This document shows, in pieces, positions 22,196-27,306 of a stretch of DNA of 27,306 nucleotides; the first letter of the stretch is position 1; every line of letters begins with the position of its first letter. The stretch is taken from contig CAZOXG010000010.1 in the NCBI GenBank assembly GCA_964583845.1, positions 1-27,306 of the forward strand. Reading direction: 5' to 3'. The position numbers were made by a program, and so were the translations under genes. Source of the stretch: JBAWVR01 sp964583845 (GTDB taxonomy: Bacteria; Patescibacteriota; Minisyncoccia; Phycocordibacterales; GWA1-40-21). Below the pieces are notes generated by a model. The model ran no database searches and was not told the origin of the DNA. It saw only the letters and a program-made list of their open reading frames with translations.

Positions 22196-23419
22196 ATGAC
22201 TTTAAAAGATTTAATGTCGGAAACATCGTCTGGTTTGCTAAGTAATAAAGTGCGTTCTGGCTTAACAATGCTCGGTATTATTATTGGTATTGCCTCAGTT
22301 ATTGCGATGCTCGCTGTTGGAAATGGGGCGACAAATTCTATTCAATCTAGAATTGAATCTATCGGTTCAAATTTAGTTGTTATTTCGCCGGGTGCTGTTA
22401 GATCCGCTGGTAGCAACGTTCGAACTAGTCGTGGTTCTGCTAATACTCTCACTCTGGATGATTCTAATGCTATTCGTGACGGAGTTACCTCAGCTAAATA
22501 TGTGGCGCCAGTTGTTTCTTCACAAAAACAAGTCGTTGCCGCTGGAACAAATACTAATACATCGGTTATAGGAACAACCCCGTCTTATATTGATATTAAA
22601 AATATTATAGTTGATTCTGGTACATTTTTTTCTGATGAGCAGGTTAACCAAATGGCTCGTGTTGTAGTCCTTGGTCCGACCACGAGAGACGATTTACTGG
22701 GAACAAGTTCTGATGCCATAAATAAAACTATTAGAATCAATGGTAATGAATTTACGGTCATTGGAGTTACTCAAGCCAAGGGCGGAACTGGTCTTGGCAG
22801 TGCTGATGATGTTGTTTATATTCCGATTTCTGCAGCCCAGCAACTTTTAAGTGGTAGTAAATATGTTTCTTCAATAAACATTTCGGCCCAAACTCCAGAA
22901 TTAGTAACTGATGTGCAGAATCAAGCTACAGACATTTTACTTTCTAGACACAATATTTCTGACCCAACTAAAGCTGATTTTAGTACTATGAATCAATCAG
23001 ATATGTTGGCGACCGCTTCCTCTATTACATCAACGATGACTTATTTATTGGCTGCGATTGCTGGTATTTCATTGCTCGTGGGTGGAATTGGAATTATGAA
23101 CATGATGTTGACCACAGTGACTGAAAGAACACGCGAGATTGGTTTGCGAAAAGCGGTTGGCGCCAAGAAGAAAAATATTCAACTTCAATTTCTAGTTGAA
23201 TCTATGATGCTTACGATTGTTGGTGGAATTATTGGAATTTTACTTGGAATTGGAATAGCCTGGGCTATTACTCTCACTGGATTACTGACGGCGGTAATTT
23301 CAACTTCTTCGATTGTTTTATCTTTTGGTGTTTCTGCCATTATTGGGATAGTTTTTGGATACTATCCAGCGGCGAGAGCTTCAAATTTGAATCCTATAGA
23401 TGCGTTGAGATACGAATAA
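22196..23419 (+). CDS. MacB/FtsX-type ABC transporter permease
   Basis: A 407-residue permease with the MacB-PCD plan. Helix 1 lies at about 22-44 (GLTMLGIIIGIASVIAMLA) and starts with the family motif NKVRSGLTMLGIIIG. A large outside domain of about 230 residues has the typical VISPGA and VVVLGPTTRDDL strands. Three C-terminal helices follow (about 280-300, 333-355 and 365-385), with ERTREIGLRKAVGAKKKNI in the coupling loop between the first two of them. The end GYYPAARASNLNPIDALRYE is the classic MacB terminus. With the adaptor and ATPase it should form a mechanotransmission-type exporter for a peptide, antibiotic or envelope substrate; the substrate cannot be read from the sequence. A long hairpin terminator follows within 10 nt. 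Confidence 0.94.
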   Translation: MTLKDLMSETSSGLLSNKVRSGLTMLGIIIGIASVIAMLAVGNGATNSIQSRIESIGSNLVVISPGAVRSAGSNVRTSRGSANTLTLDDSNAIRDGVTSAKYVAPVVSSQKQVVAAGTNTNTSVIGTTPSYIDIKNIIVDSGTFFSDEQVNQMARVVVLGPTTRDDLLGTSSDAINKTIRINGNEFTVIGVTQAKGGTGLGSADDVVYIPISAAQQLLSGSKYVSSINISAQTPELVTDVQNQATDILLSRHNISDPTKADFSTMNQSDMLATASSITSTMTYLLAAIAGISLLVGGIGIMNMMLTTVTERTREIGLRKAVGAKKKNIQLQFLVESMMLTIVGGIIGILLGIGIAWAITLTGLLTAVISTSSIVLSFGVSAIIGIVFGYYPAARASNLNPIDALRYE

Positions 23420-23426
23420 TTTTATC

Positions 23427-23493
23427 AAAAAGCGGGTATAGCGACCTAATACAAATATGAATTTGTTCTGGCTGGTCGCTATACCCGCTTTTT
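23427..23493 (+). terminator. Terminator hairpin of the MacAB operon (20-bp stem)
   Basis: The arms at 23427-23446 and 23474-23493 are perfect complements (core GCGGGTATAGCGACC). The loop holds a second hairpin ACAAAT/ATTTGT (23451-23456, 23461-23466). A-rich and T-rich edges make it bidirectional. Confidence 0.85.
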
Positions 23494-23520
23494 CGTCTTC
23501 TTTATACAAAAACCCATTTA

Positions 23521-23529
23521 TGTTATAGT
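23521..23529 (+). promoter_or_regulatory. Putative extended -10 promoter of argS
   Basis: TGT-TATAGT at 23521-23529 has the extended -10 form. No good -35 is visible. It would give a leader of about 110 nt that contains the first REP-like element. Confidence 0.4.
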
Positions 23530-23562
23530 GCTAATTATCACACTCTAGATTTTTTCTTTTTC

Positions 23563-23631
23563 TGTCATTCCCGCGAACGCGGGAATCCAGGATGAGATAT
23601 AGTCTGGATCCCCGCATTCGCGAGGATTACA
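23563..23631. repeat. REP-like inverted repeat element, copy 1 (argS leader)
   Basis: It begins TGTCATTCCCGCG and ends GCGAGGATTACA. Each arm folds on its own (CCCGCGAACGCGGG), and the arms pair through AATCCAG/CTGGAT. It lies 15 nt before the argS ATG. The same family recurs at 25543 and 26687. Confidence 0.85.
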
Positions 23632-23646
23632 ATACAAAAATAAAAC

Positions 23647-25425
23647 ATGAAAAGCGAAAAAATTTTAGAATCAATAAAATCAGAGATTAAGGCGTTTCTA
23701 TCTCTTAAAGGTGTTTCTGATGCGACTGTAAACTTGGAAAAACCAATTCTGGTTGAACATGGTGATTTGGCAACCAACGTTGCTTTACGTTACGCAAAAA
23801 ACCTTTCTTCCAATCCAATGGCTATAGCTAACGAACTGGCAGAATATTTATCTACTAAAAAAATAACTGGTTTAACAAAGGTTGAAGTGGCTAAACCTGG
23901 CTTTGTTAATTTATTTTTAAACAGTGAATTTTCCGAAGCGGTTTTAGAAGACGTTTTAAGTCTCGGCGGTTCTTTTGGAAGTAACGCCTCTTTGTCTGGC
24001 TTAAAATGGGTAGTAGAACATACTTCACCGAATCCGAATAAGGCTATGCATCTCGGTCATTTGCGAAATAATCTAGTTGGAATGGGCATTGTTCGTTTAC
24101 TTGAAGCTAGTGGAGCAAAAGTAATCTGTGAAGCGGTCAATAACGATCGTGGTATTGCTATCGCAAAAATGATGTACGGCTATTTGGCCGAAATGCGTAA
24201 AGACACAAAGAATCCAATTGACGTAAAATATTGGGCCTCTCATCAATCTGAATGGAAACAACCGGAAGATCTAAACATGTTACCGGATGTTTTTGCTTCA
24301 GAATGTTATGTTTTAGGTTCTACTGCTTGCGAAAATAATCCTGAAGTTGATGCTATTGTACGTGATATGGTGGTTAAATGGGAAGCTAAAGATGAAAATA
24401 TCTGGAAGCTTTGGGCTTATGTTTTAGATTTCTCTTATCGCGGAATAAGTCGCACCCTGACCCGTCTTGGTAATCGCTGGGACAAAGTTTGGAATGAACA
24501 TGAACACTATCAGGCTGGCAAAGACTATGTTCATAAAGGTTTGGATATGGGTATCTTTAAAAAACTTGAGGATGGTGCTGTTTTAACTGACTTAGAAAAA
24601 TACAATTTATCTGACACTATTCTTTTGAAAAAAGACGGCACGGCTTTGTATATCACCCAAGACATTGCTTTAACTGACTTAAAGAAAAAAACTCATCAGG
24701 CTGATAGACTTATTTGGGTAATTGGTCCGGATCAGTCTTTGGCTATGAAACAGATGTTTGCAGTTTGTGAACAATTGGGAATTGGTAAAGTAACCGACTT
24801 CACGCATGTTGCTTATGGTTACGTTGCTTTGAAGGATGAATCAGGTGAAATTAAAAAAATGTCTTCGCGAGCGGGAACTGTAGTCTTGATTGATGATGTT
24901 TTGGATTTAGTTAAGTCTAAAATATTGGAACGTTTGAAAGCTGATAATAAAATTTCGGCCAACTCTGATATCCTGGCTGAAAAATTGGCGATTGCCGCGG
25001 TTAAGTTTAGCTTTTTGAAACCAGATCGTAATCAAGATACCGCTTTTGATATTGAAAATTCTATTCAGACAACAGGGGATTCTGGTGTGTACGCAATGTA
25101 CACTTATGCGCGAGCTAAATCTGTTTTACGTAAGGCTGGCACGGCAGAAATAAAACCAGCCGATAGTGAAATCGGTAGTGATGTAGCAAAAGTTTTGTCT
25201 CTATATCCAGATGTTATTAAAAAGTCTCAAACCGAATTTTCTGCTCATCATGTTGCTCAATATATTCTTTCGTTGTGTGCCGCCTTTAATAGTTGGTATG
25301 GTCAAGAAATGATTTTGGATGGAGGGGAGGATCAAGCTCACAAATTAGCTATCACTAAATCAGTCGCTCAAGTATTAAAAAATGCATTAGCGATTTTAGG
25401 AATTGAAGTCGCAGAGGAAATTTAA
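23647..25425 (+). CDS. argS: Arginyl-tRNA synthetase
   Basis: A 592-residue class I synthetase that charges tRNA-Arg. The Add-1 domain occupies about 1-90, with PGFVNLFLN at its end. VEHTSPNPNKAMHLGHLRNN (123-142) holds the HIGH motif as HLGH (135-138). The KMSKS equivalent is KKMSSRAGTVVLIDDV (about 404-419). The C-terminal anticodon domain (DALR type) contains SGVYAMYTYARAKSVLRKAG and LSLCAAFNSWY. Length and domain order are normal and the enzyme appears complete. A REP-like palindrome lies directly upstream and a 46-bp palindrome 13 nt downstream; the latter probably ends the transcript. No SD is visible. Confidence 0.96.
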   Translation: MKSEKILESIKSEIKAFLSLKGVSDATVNLEKPILVEHGDLATNVALRYAKNLSSNPMAIANELAEYLSTKKITGLTKVEVAKPGFVNLFLNSEFSEAVLEDVLSLGGSFGSNASLSGLKWVVEHTSPNPNKAMHLGHLRNNLVGMGIVRLLEASGAKVICEAVNNDRGIAIAKMMYGYLAEMRKDTKNPIDVKYWASHQSEWKQPEDLNMLPDVFASECYVLGSTACENNPEVDAIVRDMVVKWEAKDENIWKLWAYVLDFSYRGISRTLTRLGNRWDKVWNEHEHYQAGKDYVHKGLDMGIFKKLEDGAVLTDLEKYNLSDTILLKKDGTALYITQDIALTDLKKKTHQADRLIWVIGPDQSLAMKQMFAVCEQLGIGKVTDFTHVAYGYVALKDESGEIKKMSSRAGTVVLIDDVLDLVKSKILERLKADNKISANSDILAEKLAIAAVKFSFLKPDRNQDTAFDIENSIQTTGDSGVYAMYTYARAKSVLRKAGTAEIKPADSEIGSDVAKVLSLYPDVIKKSQTEFSAHHVAQYILSLCAAFNSWYGQEMILDGGEDQAHKLAITKSVAQVLKNALAILGIEVAEEI

Positions 25426-25438
25426 GTAGTATATGGAA

Positions 25439-25484
25439 AGAGAAAGCCCCACAGTCCGCCATGGCGGACTGTGGGGCTTTCTCT
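25439..25484. terminator. Perfect 46-bp palindrome after argS, likely terminator
   Basis: The halves 25439-25461 and 25462-25484 are exact reverse complements around GCCATGGC, with AGAGAAAGCCCC at the left and GGGGCTTTCTCT at the right. A T-rich tail (25480-25493) follows, which supports termination on the plus strand. The stem is unusually long and G+C-rich. Confidence 0.75.
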
Positions 25485-25497
25485 GTATTTTTTGACC

Positions 25498-25528
25498 GTC
25501 TTTGCGAGCGATAGCGAAGCAATCCAGA
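25498..25528. repeat. Half REP-like element
   Basis: CGTCTTTGCGAGCGATAGCG... followed by AAGCAATCCAG matches the second common bacterial form of such dispersed palindromes (TTGCGAGCG..GCGAAGCAATCC). Only one arm is seen, directly before copy 2. Confidence 0.6.
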
Positions 25529-25542
25529 CCTATTCATTGTAT

Positions 25543-25626
25543 TGTCATTCCCGCGCAGGCGGGAATCCAGGATTTTGTATTTAGACACACTTTGAATCCT
25601 GGATCCCCGCGTTCGCGAGGATGACA
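25543..25626. repeat. REP-like inverted repeat element, copy 2
   Basis: It starts TGTCATTCCCGCGCAGGCGG and ends GCGAGGATGACA. The inner inverted arms AATCCAGGATT/AATCCTGGAT enclose about 20 nt of unrelated AT-rich sequence. It lies between argS and the LivH-type gene. Confidence 0.85.
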
Positions 25627-25652
25627 GATAAGGAAAATTAAGACGTTTTCTA

Positions 25653-25701
25653 TACTCGAGGCCCGGCCTCAAGATCTGATCTTGAGGCCGGGCCTCGAGT
25701 A
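25653..25701. repeat. Near-perfect 49-bp palindrome before the LivH-type gene
   Basis: Arms of 24 nt (25653-25676 and 25678-25701) are exact complements around a single T at 25677; core CTCGAGGCCCGGCCTC. No T-run follows on either strand, so it does not look like a terminator. It ends 7 nt before the -35 of the livH promoter. Confidence 0.85.
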
Positions 25702-25708
25702 CTGAGAA

Positions 25709-25737
25709 ATGACAAAAAAACTCTCATACTATATAAT
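25709..25737 (+). promoter_or_regulatory. Promoter of the LivH-type permease gene
   Basis: ATGACA (25709-25714), a 17-nt spacer and a consensus TATAAT (25732-25737). The ATG at 25749 follows 11 nt later, so the mRNA has a leader of about 5 nt and no SD. Confidence 0.65.
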
Positions 25738-25748
25738 TTACGTATCTT

Positions 25749-26615
25749 ATGGATATCGTCATTCAACTTCTGCTCAATAGTTTAATCGCTGGCTCCATCT
25801 ACACGATGATTGCCATTGGTTTTAATCTAATATTTAGCACCGTAAAATTCTTTGATTTAGGCGCTGGAGCTATGTCAGTAGTCGGAGGTTATTCAGTCTT
25901 TTTTTTGGCTCAAAAATCCGGTTTAGATTTAACCGCCGCTATTATTATTTCTGTTCTCTTTACTGGCTTCATTGGTTATTTAGTAAACAAATTTGTTTAT
26001 ACTAAATTAAGACAAAACTCTGCTTCGGGTATGTCTTACTTGGTAGCATCCCTGGGAGTCTCTACTGTGATTCAAGCTATCATTGCTATTATATTTACTA
26101 GTCAGTTTTATACTTTATCAAATCTTGTTCCTTCCGAAGTCCTAGATGTCTTTGGTGGTAGTGTTACTTATGTTCAGATCGGTATATTTATTTCTGGCAT
26201 TGTTGTGATGACAGCTTTAGCTTTAGTAATGAAATACACCATGTTTGGTAAAGCGGTCAAAGCTATTTCTGATGATGAAGAGGTTTCAAAAATTGTCGGT
26301 ATCAACACTTCAAAAATAATCGGTAGAGTATTCTTCATTGGCTCAGCGGTTTGTGGCTTGGCGGGAATACTGATTGGTTTGGACACAGGTATAGAGCCGA
26401 CCATGGGTTTTGCTCTTTTACTTAAGGGTGTGATTGCCGCCATTATTGGCGGTGTGGGTAATATTTACGGTGGCGTGCTCGGTGCTTTCTTGCTTGGTTT
26501 AGTTGAAAACTTTGGCATTTGGCAAATCTCAGGCGAATGGAAAGACGCTATCTCCTTTACTGTATTTATAATATTTTTATTGTTCAGACCGAGGGGAATT
26601 TTGGGAAAAAAATAG
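25749..26615 (+). CDS. livH: Branched-chain amino acid ABC transporter permease, LivH type
   Basis: A 288-residue inner-membrane permease with about eight hydrophobic helices. It has the family start LLLNSLIAGSIYTMIAIGFNLIF (as GSIYTMIAIGFNLIF, 15-29), FFDLGAGAMSVVGGY (34-48), the ATPase-contact loop KAVKAISDDEEVSKIVGIN (168-186), GSAVCGLAGILIG, and KGVIAAIIGGVGNIYGGVLGAFLLGLVEN near the end, closing with RPRGILGKK. The length is normal. LivH works as a dimer with LivM, ATPases LivG and LivF and a binding protein. None of these is in the window, and a strong terminator follows at once, so the gene is monocistronic. The partners must lie elsewhere or the protein has another partner. Confidence 0.9.
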   Translation: MDIVIQLLLNSLIAGSIYTMIAIGFNLIFSTVKFFDLGAGAMSVVGGYSVFFLAQKSGLDLTAAIIISVLFTGFIGYLVNKFVYTKLRQNSASGMSYLVASLGVSTVIQAIIAIIFTSQFYTLSNLVPSEVLDVFGGSVTYVQIGIFISGIVVMTALALVMKYTMFGKAVKAISDDEEVSKIVGINTSKIIGRVFFIGSAVCGLAGILIGLDTGIEPTMGFALLLKGVIAAIIGGVGNIYGGVLGAFLLGLVENFGIWQISGEWKDAISFTVFIIFLLFRPRGILGKK

Positions 26616-26636
26616 TAAGGAAAAAACAATTACAAT

Positions 26637-26671
26637 AAAAATCCGTATAGGCGAGGTCTATACGGATTTTT
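26637..26671 (+). terminator. Terminator of the LivH-type gene
   Basis: Perfect 14-bp arms AAAAATCCGTATAG (26637-26650) / CTATACGGATTTTT (26658-26671), loop GCGAGGT. It works on either strand. Confidence 0.85.
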
Positions 26672-26686
26672 ATATTCGTTTTTTTC

Positions 26687-26767
26687 TGTCATCCTCGCGA
26701 ACGCGGGGATCCATCTTTATGAATTAAGACTAATTTATCCTGGATCCCCGCGTTCGCGAGGATGACA
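26687..26767. repeat. REP-like inverted repeat element, copy 3 (perfect 27-bp arms)
   Basis: The arms 26687-26713 and 26741-26767 are exact complements (outer end TGTCATCCTCGCG, inner end GGGGATCCA) around a 27-nt AT-rich centre. This is the most perfect of the three copies. Confidence 0.9.
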
Positions 26768-26796
26768 TACAGATAAAGATTGACTTTAAATTAAAT

Positions 26797-26830
26797 AAAA
26801 AAGCTCCAAGCGCGAAAGTGCGCTTGGAGC
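26797..26830 (-). terminator. Terminator of the minus-strand receiver gene
   Basis: The stem 26803-26813 (GCTCCAAGCGC) / 26820-26830 pairs perfectly over 11 bp. It is followed on the minus strand by six T (26802-26797). A second stem GGGATGA/TCATCCC (26833-26839, 26847-26853) lies between it and the stop codon. Confidence 0.85.
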
Positions 26831-26862
26831 AGGGGATGATTATAGCTCATCCCAAAGGCATT

Positions 26863-27306
26863 TTATTTGCTGAGGTTCTTGAGATAAAGAAGACCTTCCA
26901 AGGCCTTGTCCCATGGCTTGCCGTCGGTGAAGAATACCACCGGTTGCCCATTCACTACATTCGGCGGACTGCTGGCCTTTTTGAGCATGGCAGTTTGCCA
27001 ATCACTGTGGTGGTTACCACCAGCGGTGACGAGAGCAACGGGATAGCCCATCGCGGTCAACTCAAAGATCTGAATCAGACCGATATGGCCGACCTCATTG
27101 AAGTCGATGTTGCTAACGGAAAGCATCGTTCCGCTAATTGTGCGAATCGGCATGTCGCAGTCCGTGAGGACGGCGTCATACTTTTTCGTCTTCAGAAGGT
27201 CCATTGCTTCGCCGTAACCGCTGGCGAGTGTAACCGAGTGACGTTCAGTCAGCAGATCAAGAGCCAGTTTCAGATTTTCGATCTTGTCGTCAATGACAAG
27301 TACCGA
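26863..27306 (-). CDS. Receiver (REC) domain protein, partial (N-terminus beyond window)
   Basis: The frame is open from the window edge at 27306 down to the stop at 26863, giving 147 visible residues. It starts SVLVIDDKIENLKLALDLL (as VLVIDDKIEN, with the acidic pair D6-D7). YDAVLTDCDMPI (43-54) holds the phospho-acceptor Asp (D49). PVALVTAGG supplies the conserved Thr, and FFTDGKPWDKAL the conserved Lys, so the switch residues of a response-regulator receiver look complete. Between strand 3 and strand 4 it has an unusual stretch (RTISGTMLSVSNIDFNEVGHIG), and NHHSDWQ lies in another insertion. The visible part ends shortly after strand 5, so no DNA-binding output domain follows. G+C is higher than in neighbours, as for the genes at 9347 and 12241. 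No kinase gene is seen. Confidence 0.75.
   Translation of the reverse strand, partial: SVLVIDDKIENLKLALDLLTERHSVTLASGYGEAMDLLKTKKYDAVLTDCDMPIRTISGTMLSVSNIDFNEVGHIGLIQIFELTAMGYPVALVTAGGNHHSDWQTAMLKKASSPPNVVNGQPVVFFTDGKPWDKALEGLLYLKNLSK

Larger units (their letters stand above)
25426..25748. other. 323-nt intergenic region rich in palindromes
   Basis: The region holds, in order, the 46-bp palindrome, the half REP element, REP copy 2, the 49-bp palindrome and the livH promoter. No coding frame is credible here. Confidence 0.8.

Noticed and set aside
23563..26767. Repeated palindromes considered as a CRISPR array
   Set aside because: Copies are kilobases apart, differ in length, are palindromic over their full extent and have no regular spacers or cas genes nearby.

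Overview
The window looks like a piece of a low-GC genome from the Candidate Phyla Radiation (Patescibacteria, most likely Parcubacteria/Paceibacteria). This is inferred from gene content and style, not from a marker tree. The genes are small, densely packed and AT-rich. Most lack a Shine-Dalgarno (SD) site and start a few bases after a TATAAT-like box. The content also fits: a YYPCS-type Rossmann-like hypothetical protein, a CyaB-like CYTH protein, two ABC-F ATPases, a DUF45/YgjP metallopeptidase, an ECF sigma factor linked to a MacAB-type exporter, and several recognisable families in shortened or divergent form. No rRNA, tRNA, CRISPR array, transposase or phage gene was seen.

Layout. Positions 1-541 (minus) hold a partial NDK-like protein, divergent from a plus-strand run at 581-3394: CYTH protein, Rossmann-like hypothetical, ParB-fold protein, EngB GTPase and GIY-YIG protein. 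A minus-strand three-gene operon (5567-3360) encodes ApbE, a ferric-reductase-like membrane protein and an FAD/NAD oxidoreductase, with a rubredoxin gene starting divergently at 5678. Together they look like a small flavin and iron electron-transfer module. Positions 5855-12082 (plus) carry a membrane-anchored peptide, peptide deformylase, a cation/Ca2+ exchanger, two ABC-F proteins, two small membrane proteins and a YgjP-like peptidase. Positions 12241-16177 hold a tandem metallophosphoesterase, a PEBP-family gene and a nucleoside phosphorylase gene that both appear frameshifted, and a malic enzyme between them. Positions 16191-17943 form a self-contained DEAD-box helicase unit with a strong promoter, a structured leader of about 205 nt and a terminator. 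Positions 17997-23419 are an ECF sigma - membrane protein - DUF5666-like - MacA - MacB ATPase - MacB permease cluster. Positions 23647-26615 carry argS and a lone LivH-type permease. The window ends in a partial receiver-domain gene on the minus strand.

Two expression styles coexist. Most genes are AT-rich and leaderless or nearly so. Three loci (9347-9538, 12241-13368 and 26863-27306) are visibly richer in G+C, and their ends carry strong stem-loop terminators. The first two also have clear SD sites and leaders. They may be highly expressed or have a different origin.

The intergenic regions from 23420 onward are rich in inverted repeats. There are three copies of a REP-like dispersed palindrome (one in the argS leader), a perfect 46-bp palindrome after argS, a 49-bp palindrome before livH, and long terminator hairpins.
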